A stretch of DNA of 64,000 nucleotides, from the NCBI RefSeq assembly GCF_000004195.4, contig NC_030684.2:65221892-65285891 (forward strand), in the 5' to 3' direction. The notes under the pieces are model-generated. The model saw only the letters and a program-made list of their open reading frames with translations, was not told the DNA's origin and did no database searches. The position numbers and the translations under genes are program-made. Below, piece by piece: positions 12,401 to 23,987 of the stretch; the first letter of the stretch is position 1, and the number at the start of each line of letters is the position of its first letter. The DNA is from Xenopus tropicalis. Its lineage: Eukaryota; Chordata; Amphibia; Anura; Pipidae.

Positions 12401-13770
12401 CACCAACTGTTTTATTCCCTAATGTATTTATATTAACATATTGTTAACCTTTCCATATTACACACAGCACTCAAATCCTGTTTTATGAATTTTACTGTAC
12501 TACATATTGGACAAACCAAAAATAGCTTTATTTCTACAGCGAGGTGGTCCTGGGTCTTACTTAACTCTCTTACTTAACTCTCATTTTCTTTTTAACTCCA
12601 CTGTGCTTTACTGTGTATTATTTATTAAAAAATGGAAATATGTATACAGAAAGTGCTGTATATAGGTGATCCCTTTTTTAGGCATCTTCCACATTTGATT
12701 TTCCAGCTGATGTTGAACCACAATTTTTTTTTTAAATAAAATAATATATAAATTAGAATTAAGTAGGAAGAGATCTGTGCTCTGAACAGATTAAAATCTA
12801 AAAATGAAGAAAAGTCTCTGTTCTTCAAAAGGTCAGGCCTGCAAATAAATGCCTAACGAAATATGGGAGTTCATTGTAAATAATCAGAAGTGGCATTACA
12901 TGTATAACTATGGTATATATTACCTTTGAGCAATGCAGATTATAGATCCCTTTTGATCATTTTCCCAAAATGTTAATGCATATCACCTACTTTATGTTTG
13001 ATTTCAAATTTCAATTAATATATACAAATTCTATCAATACATCTATTAATGATTAAGGTCATGCCCTCATCCTCTATTTGCATCTTATTTGTGATGTGGG
13101 GAATAACGTATTAGGTGTTCCCCCATCTTCTTCCAATGCAATGTGGAGGAGGTAAAAATAAATAATAAATGGGGACACTTGGGTCCTCCTCTCTATACAG
13201 AAGGTTGAGGTGCTTTGTGCAGAGTATTTGTTGTGCCATGATTTCCCCTACCCATGTATGTTTTAGCGTAGTAATGAATGTGTAAGTAATACTGAAGGAT
13301 AACTCCATTACACTGTTCAGGTCACAATATTCATGTGATTGAACATCACAGCCCCTTAGTGATACTACGGGTGTCTATTGGGTAAGGTTCCATTCTCGTA
13401 ACCTTTATTCCATTGATTAATAGGGGTTGATTTATTTATTTATTATTATTTTTGCACAGCCTCTTAAATAAAAATGACCCTGTGCTGCCATAATAACATT
13501 ATAACTGTTCATTTTAGTTCAGAAAACAATCTACATAGACAACATTTTATTATGTAAAGCTATTTGTTCCTTAGAGGGATGCTTGAGCTAACTAAGAATC
13601 CCAGGTTTGTAAACACTGATCATATTCCTCCACATCCACAAGGAAACATATTCATTTTCATTGATCATTATACATTTTATATTCTTTTTGAGTTTAGCAG
13701 TGCTTATTGGTTATCGATTGTTTCACTACTAAGAGTATAAATGCACATATAAATATATAAATAAATACAC
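12401..13770. other. AT-rich unique stretch
   Basis: No gene or repeat family recognised. A short TTTATTTATTTATTATTATTA run lies near 13430-13452. Confidence 0.4.
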
Positions 13771-13777
13771 AAAGGAA

Positions 13778-13875
13778 GGGAGAACATACCAGCTCCCTAC
13801 AGATATGCCCTAGGTGGAATTGATCCTCAGCACTGTTGATTTTTACTCCGGTGTGAGGTGAAGCATGCAGTAAGA
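13778..13875 (+). repeat. fragment of an L2-like LINE/SINE tail
   Basis: GGGAGAACATACCAGCTCCC followed by 'AGATATGCCCTAGGTGGAATTGAT' (with drift) matches the vertebrate module 'GGAGAACATGCAAACTCC ... GGAATTGAACCC'. The same module is present more fully at 15612-15908. Both ends are degraded. Confidence 0.5.
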
Positions 13876-14993
13876 CTCTGGATGCCAATGCTTGTTGTGT
13901 AAGTACCAAGGGGCCACAGTTTTGAACCCATAGAGTCTAGCACATGCAGTCAGAAAGTTTATGAATTGCCGCTGTGCTTTTATACAGTTAACAGACATTG
14001 GGGAGTTAGAGACAACAGTTTGAGTTATATTTGTATTCAGCTTAAATACCAAATGTTTCAGAAAGGATTTGGGCAAGTAATAAACACTTATCTGCATGTG
14101 TAAATTTGATTACCTAGATTAAACTGCCCTTCATAGTCCAGAATCAAAACTTGGGTTCAGTTTATTTCTAATTTAAAAACAGTAGGCATGATTTTTTCAG
14201 ACAAAACTGTATTATGATTGGGCAATAAAGAAGATTCACTCTTTAGTCTGACTCATGAGTTCCTTTACTCTCACTTAAACTGCATTAACCCCATAGGAAC
14301 AAAGTGCGGTGTTGTTGCTCAGCAGTTCAGTGCGGTGGGAGCAGGCTTTTCTATTTCAATCATACTACAAAATGCATGTTGTCTTTTAAGCATCTATGAA
14401 AATGTACATGGCTCCTCTAAACTACCCCTTTACAAAAATACAATACACATGTAAAAAAAAGTAAGTCTCTCCCTCCAAAGCATTTAAAAAATAAATGCCT
14501 AGACGTTTGACCCCACATATTATCAGGACACCAATAAATGTAAACTTTACACCAAGCTGCAAAGTGTAAATTGGACAGCTAAAAAATTGGGTGGTTTACA
14601 GTCTTCTCATTGTTATCCCTCATATGCAGGTCTTTCTTTGAAAAATGCAGGGTCTTTTTTGTGCACTGTTTCTAACTACTTCCAAATCCATTAATGGTAT
14701 GTATGACCCTAACAGTTTTAAGTTTTTTCCTACCACAAGTCTGTCCCTGCTTTGGTTGTGCTTTGAGTTTGTTCCTGTTCATGTGTCTATCCCTAGCTTG
14801 CTCTTAGCATTTCTTATTATTAGTACATTCCTTGTATACAGCCTTTGGCCTGGTTATAAGTGTGTTGCTTTCTATCTGCTTTTTCAGGCTGTTACATAAC
14901 ATCTTTAAACCATTTTCTTGTTCTGGCTGATGTTGCATGGTTCTGTTTCTAGCTAATGGTACTGGCTCTGTACAAATACACCTTTATTTGCCT
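13876..14993. other. unique stretch, no feature recognised
   Basis: Contains only short frames of 84 codons or fewer with no domain character. No repeat recognised. Confidence 0.4.
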
Positions 14994-15287
14994 TTAAAGG
15001 AAAAGGAAAGGTACAACCACTTAGGGGTGCCAATTGTTAGGCACCCCACAGTGATTGTAACCACCCTGGGCTGGTGATCCTGTTAGTAAAAACTTTAATG
15101 GCTGGGGTACCTGCGAGTGATCATCTTTCTTCCATCTTCCAGCACAGTAGAGTGAAAAAAACAGCAGCAGCAGGAAGAAGGAAGAGGATCACTTGCTCTC
15201 TGGTACCCCAGCCTGGGGCAGTTTTCTGCTAACAGGAGCACCAGCCCAGGGTATCAGTTAAGAGATTCCTTTCCTTCTCCTTTCTTT
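14994..15287. mobile_element. T2/Kolobok-type MITE (TTAAAGGARAAGGAAAG)
   Basis: It begins TTAAAGGAAAAGGAAAGGTA and ends CCTTTCCTTCTCCTTT, an inverted terminus. The left TTAA target is intact and the right one eroded. The arms carry GGGGTGCCAATTGTTAGGCA and a GC-rich 'AGCCCAGGGT' centre. A sister copy with both TTAA sites is at 39672-40017. Confidence 0.85.
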
Positions 15288-15611
15288 ACTTTATTCTGTC
15301 TTCTTAAGTCTTTACAATTAATGTGATCTTTTCCAGACTAGGCATGTGGTATAATCTTTATTTATTTTATCAAAGGATAGAGGTCATCCCTCTCGTAGGG
15401 ACCATTTAATGAATTATGAATCACAGGGAATTTGATAAATGAGCTGTTGGTAGAAAAGCCTTGTACATTTTGATGAAGAAAATCTATAATCATATATTAC
15501 ACGGATAATTTATCTGGCTTTCAAAGGGTATGCAGAGACACTGGGAAACATTTGTGTTTTAAATTTACATATATTTATATAAGGTGTAATTCCTTTATAG
15601 TCCAGAGTATA
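15288..15611. other. unique AT-rich stretch
   Basis: Nothing recognised. Confidence 0.4.
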
Positions 15612-15908
15612 CACCTTTATTTATATAGCAATGGCATACAGCACTTACAGAGATGATACATCTCTCACATTAGTCACTGTCCCAATGAAGTTTACGACCT
15701 AAAGTCCTATAACATTCAAACACATTGTGGCAAATATTATGAGGAGCTGATTAACTTTCCTGTATGTTTTTAGAATGTGGGTAGAAATCAATGGAAAACA
15801 CATGGGGAGACCCCATAATTTTGCATATACTACCCTTGCTGGAATCAAACCTTTAGTCCCAGTGCTAAAAGGTATCAGTGTTAACCATTGCACCACCATG
15901 CTGCCCCT
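15612..15908 (+). repeat. L2-like LINE 3' tail / SINE-related repeat
   Basis: The order of modules fits the widespread fish and amphibian tail: 'TTTATATAGCAATGGCATACAGCACTTACAG' (shortened), then 'TTTTAGAATGTGGG', 'GGGGAGACCCC', 'GCTGGAATCAAACC' and the closing TTAACCATTGCACCACCATG-CTGCCC. It is the plus-oriented relic of a retroposed RNA. It creates antisense frames of 103 and 113 codons on the two strands that are not genes. Confidence 0.65.
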
Positions 15909-16688
15909 GAACACAAACGAGTGTTCACAATGCAACATTTTGATAGTTTGCTTGATCAAGTGGTTTCTTACACTTTTTCCAGTAGTAATAAATGAGTGCA
16001 TTATGTATGCAATATTATGTAGTATTTGCCACATCTGCAAATACTACATAATGCTACTTATTTACAAAGAGCAGTTGTGGTGCTAGTGGCCAGAAAACAC
16101 AATCACAAAAAAAATACTCTTGTATATATGTAATTTAGGGAACACTTGTGCAAAACCTCTGTTTTGTTTGTGGTAATATTGTAGCATATAGCATGCCAAT
16201 GCCTTTGTCCCTATAAACTGTGACAAGTAATTCATACAGCTTGAATTGTGGATGAAAAAAGGACATTAACAGAGGCAGCAGACAAGGGCAGAGTTGCCTT
16301 TAAACTCTCCACTGGAGCATAATAAGACCACTGCATGGGAAGGTACTGTATGGGTTATCTGCCTCAGCATTCAAATATAGAGATGCCTCCCACTTTGACC
16401 AATAGTGCACTAGCTCATTTCTGGTCAGCCCAGCAGCCAACTCACACAAACTTTATGGTTAACTGATGTAGACATTAGTTTATAATTCATGGACAAAACC
16501 AGATATTAGAAGTCCCCAGACAGATTTTAAGAGGCTGATATAAATAAAACAAAACATTAATGTTTATGGTAGTTAGCCGTAACATGCAACAATCTACCAA
16601 ATAATATGACATTGCTGATATGTTTTAGTATTTTAGTTTTATACATTAATATACATAGGGGCTGGTCTAGATGCTTAAACTAGAGATC
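15909..16688. other. unique stretch, possibly partly conserved
   Basis: The part at about 16200-16440 is of higher complexity (for example GTGACAAGTAATTCATACAG) and free of known repeats. A regulatory role is possible but not shown. Confidence 0.3.
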
Positions 16689-16746
16689 ATTTATTATTAT
16701 TAACATTTATTTATAAAGCGCCAACATATTCCGCAGCGCTGTAGAT
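16689..16746 (+). repeat. short 'TTTATAAAGCGCCAACATATTCCGC' repeat fragment
   Basis: A (TTA)n run followed by ACATTTATTTATAAAGCGCC and CATATTCCGCAGCGCTGTAG is a familiar frog dispersed repeat head, related to the tail-type repeats at 15612. Only about 58 bp are present. Confidence 0.55.
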
Positions 16747-17555
16747 AATATGAAAAGATGGATATTTTTACCTGAATCTGATAACTTCCACGTGTACCAG
16801 CCAAGTAATAAGAAATGAAGAAACAGGCCACCACTTGGTATGATTACTATGAATGTGATGTTCATACAGTATTTTCAGTCGTGAATTCTTATTTTATTCA
16901 GGGAAAAGAGACTACTTATAAGATAGCTGATCAAGTTTCAAGAATGGAGACTTCTTTTAGTAAACTGCACCATACAATGAAAAATAGGAATAAATAGTGA
17001 ATAACAAAGCCCCGACAACACCAATGATTTAATAAATAAACACGGTTCTGCTATTAAATGTAAACATCTTGATATTTTTGTGTGTATACTGTTTTTCCCA
17101 TCATTTCAAATTTCAGTTTGCTGTGTCCATTTTTTCAGGCTAATTAGCTTGCTGCTGAGTCTATGGTCTAACAATCACTTCTTGATATCATATGGATTTA
17201 CAGCTGAGTATAGCAACTAAAATTCACTTTTTCCCCTTCTATAAAGAAGGGACTTTGTTCCCAGTTGATGTCTTCCTTCAGAGTTTAGCTGTCAATATAA
17301 AACTGTCCATATTGTTTCTGCAAACTTTCTATTGTTTTTTAATATTTTTTCTATGTCTGTGGAAGGACTTGCATCATCACTTAACAAAAGTTAAATGCTC
17401 CAACGGGTGGTGTCATGGCTGTGATACCAGGAAAACTTGTGCTTGTGTACATCAACATACCATGCTGCAATGATTGGATTTATAAGCTGACTTGGCAGTG
17501 GGAGATTTATAAGCGAACACTGGTGTTCGTAAATGGTGTTATAGTGAAAACTACA
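16747..17555. other. unique stretch, no feature recognised
   Basis: Frames up to 93 codons occur but lack any domain character. Confidence 0.4.
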
Positions 17556-18416
17556 GGGGTCATTTACATGGGCAAGTGCATTCAGCAAAGATAAATTGTG
17601 AGCGCAATCAACATTTTTTCCCAAAATACACCATTTTCCCCAGAAATCTGGCATTTTTGCAGACTCAAACAGGCAATTCTTCAAATATTTTATCCCTGAG
17701 CTTAGTGAACCAGTACCCTTTGTAGGTCTATGTTCAAAGTTCATGTTCAGAGGTCTGACCATTGCCTGTTATTTGACTTTGCTTGAACTCTGCCTGTTAT
17801 TTGACCGTGTTTGAACTCTGCCTTACTGACCCCTGCCTAGTTTTTCACTATACTGGTGTTTCCTCCTGCCTTCCCACTTGCTACGACTTGGCCCCTTTGC
17901 TCACCCAGAACTCTTGTCACGTTCCTTTTGCATTAAGACCTGGCGGCATCTGAGTAGCTGAGTGCTCCTCCCAAAGCCAAATGCGGTTGCTATAGACAGA
18001 AGAGTGAGCCGAGACCGGGATCTTGACGTTATTTCTGGGTTTAAGGTGCCAGTCATGACACTACTGCAATTGCTTCCAATTTGCCAAGGTTTGGCATTAT
18101 CTCCAGTGTTTGCTGGTATCATTTCTAGCATGCAAGTGACATGTGCACCTATTATTTCAGCACAAGTGTGTTGTAGGAACCCTGGAGCCTGGCCTAGAGA
18201 TGGCAGTAGCTTCAGGGTGCTCTCAATAGGCACAGCAGTGCCCAACTGGAAACAGAAGGAGGGGCTGAGAGTTGCAAGTGCAACACAAGGGGGGAACTAG
18301 AAGTGAAGTTTGACACAAGTAACTTTAAGGAAAGTGGTTTGGGGTAAAACTTACTGCAGGGAAAAGAACAAGTTGCTCACTGTACTTGCAGACTTAAATG
18401 AGTCCCTATATTCAGT
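17556..18416. mobile_element. palindromic MITE split by an LTR insertion
   Basis: The left arm (GGGGTCATTTACATGGGCAA, CCCAAAATACACCATTTTCC, CCAGAAATCTGGC) and the right arm (AATAGGCACAGCAGTG, GACACAAGTAACTTTAA, ACTTGCAGACTTAAATGAG) match the left and right halves of the uninterrupted copy at 21260-21722. The extra sequence in the middle is the LTR fragment annotated separately. The MITE is therefore older than the LTR. Confidence 0.65.
17745..18060 (+). mobile_element. Ty3/gypsy-type LTR fragment (solo)
   Basis: The sequence has the look of a frog gypsy LTR: a 37-bp direct repeat of 'GCCTGTTATTTGAC...TTGAACTCT' (17764-17836), CATTAAGACCTGGCGGCATC, GCCGAGACCGGGATCTTGAC and an end GTCATGACA at 18052-18060. 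The 5' start is uncertain and lies somewhere between 17660 and 17750. No primer-binding site or coding DNA follows, so it is a solo or truncated LTR inside a MITE. Confidence 0.55.
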
Positions 18417-18840
18417 AATGTGTGAACAAATTGTGATTGTTTCGCCAAAAATTAAAAATTCACTACAACATTAGCCATTTACTAAATAGCAGTAGGACAA
18501 TTATTGGCCAACTTCCCCATGGCATCTGTTTACATTATTTTTGCCAGGTGAAATTTCTCAAGTGAGAACCTGAATATTTACCAATTTAGCAAGAGCACAA
18601 AAAGAGACATTTTTACTGTTTCAGGCTAGTTATCTACTGCACCTCCTCCATGCTAATTACATCATTATTCTAGATTATTTACACCACTTAAATTGTATGG
18701 AGAAAATTTAAATGCAACAGTGTACCTATTTGGTTTGAGTTAGATGGCGAGAAAATTCACACTAGACAATATTCTCCTCAGTGCGAAGGTGTATAGGGCA
18801 TTTCCTGGGGTTACTCTGTAACTTATAAAATCCATTTGGA
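18417..18840. other. unique stretch, no feature recognised
   Basis: AT-rich. Nothing recognised. Confidence 0.4.
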
Positions 18841-19215
18841 AACAATGGCTTATTCCCAAGAATGATGTCGTTAATAGGCTGCAATCATTGTTGCCCCAGG
18901 CTTTAAACGTAACCCTAAAGCCTATATTTTATATCGAAGTACATGCAATTATTCATTATTACATAGGAGTCTCCATTTTATTTGGTGAACTTGTATGTGT
19001 TCAAAGAAAATATTGAGACTACCAACAGACTCGCGGTCACAGGAGGTCTGTTTTATTTATAAATCATAACTCAAGCGACTGCACATCTATAGGCATCGGC
19101 CACTCCATCTATCTTACAACAAAGCAAAGTTAACGACTCATTAACATAAGTAGTTTTTTCAGAGATTACAGATGGTTAGATGCGCCAATTAAGGCTTGTT
19201 GAATTTTTTTTGGCC
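18841..19215. promoter_or_regulatory. candidate conserved noncoding element
   Basis: A repeat-free block of balanced composition contains GCAATCATTGTTGCCCC, CTTTAAACGTAACCC, TTTATTTATAAATCATAAC, ACAACAAAGCAAAG and GCGCCAATTAAGGC. SOX-like (ACAAAG, CATTGTT) and homeodomain-like motifs are clustered. No open frame spans it. Enhancer status is inferred from texture only. Confidence 0.33.
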
Positions 19216-19879
19216 GAATCAGTCAGTAAAGGAGTAGGCTTTCAAATGTTATTTATTCATATATTAGGACTTATCTATATAATGTATATGTCTAAAAAGT
19301 ATAGTTTTCATTAATATTATAATGCAGGGGCCAGAATGCATAAAACCATGTATTAGTTACCAATATGTTGAAAGTGAATTATTACTGTGAATGTTGGATC
19401 ATGTTTATATGTATCAGTGGGATTGTGGGTGTGTGTGAAATAAGAACATGCATCAATACTTAAATTAATGTTCTCTTTGTAAGGTTGTTGTAACCCAAGA
19501 TTTGTCATAAAATACAATTTTAAACACAAATATCTCCACATAAACCTTACCACTGCCACTTCATATAAGGACATTGTTCTATTTTGATTGCAATTGTTAA
19601 TATATATATTGTCAGTAAAGAGTAACAAATACTGCACCAAAAATGCTTATAGATGATGACAAACTTGAACCTTTTCCTTTAGAAATACAAAGATTTTTGA
19701 AAAATTCTCTTATGTTTCACTGATATCTAAATGCCGTGGTGCTGAAATGGTTTTGGTTTCCCTCATGACTTTCAATGCAGAGAGTAACGTTCTGATGAAT
19801 TTAACATAGTAAAATTCAATTATATGAAGTCATTCACTGAATTGCTGAAATGTTCTTTATGAATCCTAATGAATGCTTA
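19216..19879. other. AT-rich unique stretch
   Basis: The 95-codon minus frame at 19353-19640 is AT-driven and has no domain character. Confidence 0.4.
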
Positions 19880-20400
19880 AGCTCTTGAATTGCTGCACAC
19901 TCTTCACAAGTTATCGTTTTTGGAAGAGCCTGGAGATTTCTTTAAAAGTCATAAAGCATCCCTTGCCTAAGCAAAAAGAGTGCACGGGTCATGTCAGGGA
20001 CCTCGGATGATCCACTTTGCCTGAGCTAGTCCGCTAATGACACTGGAAATATGCTAAGGAGCTGCCTGCAAGGGGCCTTTCTAATGCGGTCACTTCCTGG
20101 GACCTCAAAGAATCTTTAATTGCAGAGCTTTGGAGACAGCAGGTGTGCTTGTCATGTCTAATCAGAGATGTGGGTGGATGTGACAGCTCAGACGGAGAAG
20201 GGTCTCTCTCGCTCTCCCACTACACGCATGGCCTGGCTCCCCCTCCTCCTTTCTAACTTTTCAGTCATTGCACACCTGTCACATTGATTATGAGAATGAG
20301 TTTCCTCTACAGCAATAAAGAGAAGAAAATCTCTTTTTTTCCCCAGAATTTTGCTTTTGTTCATAGGGAGGATTAAGGAGCACAATTGTCCTCTTGACAC
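19880..20400. promoter_or_regulatory. candidate conserved noncoding element (about 500 bp)
   Basis: This is the most distinctive non-repeat block in the first third of the window. It includes GAATTGCTGCACACTCTTC, GCTAGTCCGCTAATGACAC, TTCTAATGCGGTCACTTCC, CTTTAATTGCAGAGC and GGATGTGACAGCTCAG, with homeodomain and MEIS-like (TGACAG) cores close together. GC is clearly higher than in the flanks and no repeat matches. The 71-codon minus frame has no protein character. Cross-species alignment would decide. Confidence 0.35.
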
Positions 20401-21259
20401 CATAACATGCTTTTCTAGCTTTTTCTGTGTTTAGATATAATGAGTGTGATACATAATTAGATAATCATTTTGGAGAGAGTGTGAGTAATATTATCATAAT
20501 GCTATATATTATCATATGCCATTATTCACTGAATTTATTTGCACACATAAACTCAGGGCAAGGAATACATTATATATTCTTTATAGTATGTAATCCTTCC
20601 TATATGTTTTTTTGCAGATGCTAATATTCATAGGAAATATGTGCAGCAAGGAACTGGCAATTTGTATATAGGCCTCAAAGAACTAAAGTGACATTTTCCC
20701 AGTGACACTATGATTTATGAAATATTCATCTTATGCTCATTTTCCATCCCCCTTTTCCTAGTAAATGTAACTCAGTTTCACTAAAAAAAAGTGTAATAAG
20801 AAGCTTATTATAAATATTTGATTCACAATGTGAAAGTGGCACATGTCCATGATCTGGAACCTAATGAATATTGCCAGGGTAAATATTCAAGTGGATGATC
20901 TATGGCAATGTATTTAACAAAAGTGAATTATTCCTCTAAAAAGAACAAATATGCTATAGCACAGCTATCAATGTTTGAGAAATCTAACATCTGGTGCTAA
21001 CATTCTATATTAATATTATAGCATCAAGTATGTTATAACCCCCAAACTGTTATCATTTTCACCAGTATAATAGTTTCATGTTATTCACCAAGCTTGAAAA
21101 TGTATTTAAGATAATATTAAGAGCTGGTTACACCAACTCTACAGCTGTAACAAACACATTCTCTTACTGTGGCACACATACTCAGAGATGAGAGGTATAT
21201 TTCTATATATGGATATTGGGGCAATACAATATGATTTTCACTCTCTCACTAAGTTATTA
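20401..21259. other. AT-rich unique stretch
   Basis: Nothing recognised. Confidence 0.4.
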
Positions 21260-21722
21260 GGGCACATGTATGTCAAGTGCAGTGAGCAAATTTGAGTGCA
21301 ATTACCATGTTTTTTCCCCCAAAATTCAGCTTTTTTCCAGAATTCTGGCGTCATTGTGGTCGCAAGAGGGTGAGGGCAATCAGGCACAATTTCTGCCTTG
21401 TATCATTTCTGGTGTGGGGCATGTAAGTGTCCCTATTCTCTTGCCACAACTTACCTGTGGCAATTGGCACAGGCGCTGAGGGAATACTGGAGCTACTGTC
21501 CAGAAGTGGCTGTGGCTCCAGGGTTCCCCCACATCAATAGGCACAGCAGCACTCAGTTAGTGAGGGAAGGCAGGAAGGAATGAGCAGTGCAGAGCGCAAA
21601 TATATAGAAGTGCATGGAGCGCATTTTGACACAAGTACCTTTAATAAAAGTGATTTTTAAGGACAACTAACTGTGCGGAAATTCCAGGCTCCACAACTGC
21701 ACTTGCAGACATGCATGAGCCC
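21260..21722. mobile_element. palindromic MITE (GGGC-CATG-GTC-AAGTGCAGT family), 463 bp
   Basis: The left end GGGCACATGTATGTCAAGTG and the right end CACTTGCAGACATGCATGAG-CCC are inverted relatives. TTA precedes the left end. This is the intact reference for the split copy at 17556-18416, sharing AATAGGCACAGCAG and GACACAAGTACCTTTAA. The 69-codon and 61-codon frames in it are artefacts. Confidence 0.7.
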
Positions 21723-22289
21723 TCTGATCAGTTTTATGCTTGGGTGCCCACATTTTTCATATACTTTTGTTATAGTTAAAAATAAAAGGGATTCAAACTG
21801 AATATAAACATAGTAGATATGTGCAATTTAATTTTTACAGTGTTTCTATGAAATCTGGGATGAAACAATATACAATGTAACGCACAAATAAAGATTTCAA
21901 TCTTGGAGACATGAGCACACAAGCAATTGAAATCTTTAATAATTAAAAGAATACCATTGCCATTGGCAGTCTCTGATTGCTGACAAATATGTTAATGCAA
22001 TTGTAAAATTGTTACAGCAAATTAAAAGATTCGGTCAATGGGACACACAGGGCATGGTTCAACTGAGCAGAGAAGACATAAGAGGGACCCATGGGGGTGG
22101 AAACAAAAAAGTGTACACATCATATTGTGCAACACAATACTCTTACCCAGTAACAGCATATACATCAGATTTCCAACATCTGTGTCTACGTCTGTTTAGT
22201 TTAAGAGGTACTACTCATCATTAAACTGACCTTCCTGCTATTTTTATAAAACATATGTGAAATGATAAAGTAGTTATTTGTTACCTTTT
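21723..22289. other. AT-rich unique stretch
   Basis: Nothing recognised. Confidence 0.4.
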
Positions 22290-22520
22290 TTCTTTGTTGC
22301 TTCTATAATTTCCTAACAACTCAGTTTTGGCCAGGATGTCATTGGGACAGGACTTTAAAAAATAATTCCGGGTAAAGAAAGGGCTCCAAGAGCAATAGTT
22401 GTTGAGAAATGTTTATTGTTTTTCCTGTTGACAGTTGAGATTAATATTTATAAAGTATTTTAGAACTTTCACTTCTATCGTAAACCCCTTTGACCTGTGG
22501 GCCAATAAAGGCAATGGAAT
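22290..22520. promoter_or_regulatory. candidate conserved noncoding element
   Basis: A repeat-free block contains TTTTTTCTTTGTTGCTTC, TCAGTTTTGGCCAGGATGTC, GTTGTTGAGAAATGTTTATT and CTGTTGACAGTTGAG. FOX/SOX-like and MEIS-like cores are present. Weak inference. Confidence 0.25.
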
Positions 22521-22762
22521 CAGAAAGTAAATTGCACAATGTATTTTTCATATTGGGTAATGCTACAAAAGTATATATAATTGTATTTTATGCATAATTT
22601 AGCCAGTTTGCCATCTTCTAATCAGATTTATTTAAAATGTACATTTGCAGCTATGCTAAGGTTACAGAGCATGTAAATAAATTCACTTCTATAAAACCTA
22701 GCTGATCTGACTATTATAGTTTAAATTCAGTTTACGATAAAAGCACAATATCTAAATATTTA

Positions 22763-22982
22763 GTGGCAGATTTAGCTAAATGTGAGTTTAGAGCTTAATA
22801 CATAAAAAACTCATCCATGTTCTATCCATTCCTATGGGATTTTTAGAAACATATTTATCAGTAGGTGAAAGTTAGAACTCACCATTTGATAAATACACTT
22901 CAAAAAACCCCATAGGAATGAAAAGAACATGGATGAGTTTTTTGTATTAAGCTCTAAACTCACATTTTGCTAAATCTGCTCC
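22763..22982. mobile_element. Harbinger-type hairpin MITE, 220 bp, TTA duplication
   Basis: It is close to a complete palindrome. GCAGATTTAGCTAAATGTGA on the left pairs with TCACATTTTGCTAAATCTGC on the right. ACTCATCCATGTTCTATCCATTCCTATGGG pairs with its mirror, written here as 'CCCATAGGAATG' and 'GAACATGGATGAGT'. TTA flanks both ends (22760-22762 and 22983-22985). Related copies lie at 27057, 45894, 46248 and 53410. Confidence 0.8.
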
Positions 22983-22985
22983 TTA

Positions 22986-23276
22986 GAGTGTTAGAGTAAG
23001 TTTAGAGCTAGATTTATTTTTTCTGTTTAAAGTAAAAACATTTATGAAGGCTAGTTTTTTAATAACTGTCAAATATTTCACCTGTCCAATAAAAGCAATA
23101 GCTAGTACGGATGATGTGATGTTGGCTTACACACTGTTCAGGTTCAGGTTGTTAACCCAAATAAATGGAACAATGGAATTTGGCCACTCATATGGTATCC
23201 TACATTTGACCACAAAACAGATCAGTTGGGTATTGTAGATAATTTGTCAGTATATTGCTACCTTTAGCCCCACATG
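22986..23276. other. unique stretch
   Basis: Nothing recognised. Confidence 0.4.
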
Positions 23277-23719
23277 GAGGCAGATTTACAAAACTCACAT
23301 TTTCTCACTTTTATTTTTTTTAAACTTCAAATAAACTCATTTCCATGAATGTCAGACATTTATCAAAAAATCTGAACTGAAAGAGCACGTGCAGGAATAA
23401 GTCATGAAAAAATTGCAACTTTTTCGACTTGACGCATGATAACTGTAACTTTTCATATTGTCACACAAAAGCCAGCGTCAAGAATCCAAAAACTTCTTAA
23501 TATTCAAAGCAAAGAAAGATCTTTCAGGGAAGGGACATCTACTATTGACTTCTACATGATCTCAACAGGTTTCAGATGAAGTATTTTTGTATTCTGAATT
23601 GTAGCAGTATTGTCACATAATAAACCTTTGAAAAGTTAACATTTTTCTTCTTTGAGTTTTAGCACTAAAAAATCCGTATAGTCAAAAAAATTGTAATATT
23701 AGTAAATGTATATGTGCCA
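23277..23719. mobile_element. palindromic 'GGAGGCAGATTTAC' MITE, diverged
   Basis: The left end GGAGGCAGATTTACAAAACT and the right end TTAGTAAATGTATATGTGCC belong to the GGGGCAGATTTA-type palindromes. The interior carries 'AAAAAATTGCAACTTTTTCGACTT' (with drift), a module typical of these elements. Arms are eroded. Confidence 0.5.
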
Positions 23720-23731
23720 TGCAGAGTAAAG

Positions 23732-23987
23732 CTGGCCATACACGCACTGATCTTTTGCGATATCCGGAGCGTTTATGCCAGCTCGGTGAGAGAACTGATG
23801 TGGCAAAGGCTGCGGATATCGGTCATCTTGTCAATCGGCAGGTTAAAAGATTTTGATCAGGCGATGTAGGGCTGAATCGGCAGGTGGAGGTAGAATTCCT
23901 ACTGTTTCTACCTCCATATCTGACGATTCAGCCCTGAACGTCAGTGGGTGAAAAGAACTATCTTTCCTGCGACCATTGTACACCTTA
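23732..23987. repeat. 'CTGGCCATACACGC' palindromic repeat, partial
   Basis: CTGGCCATACACGCACTGAT at the left, internal 'GCTGAATCGGCAGGTGGAGG / CCTCCATATCTGACGATTCAGC' (an inverted pair), and GACCATTGTACACCTTA at the right fit a Xenopus palindromic repeat family. The 'GTAGAATTCCTAC' centre is itself palindromic. Confidence 0.6.

Noticed and set aside
22763..22982. Perfect-looking hairpin considered as a microRNA precursor
   Set aside because: Length, TTA duplications and family members elsewhere show it is a MITE; it is too long and too regular for a typical microRNA hairpin.
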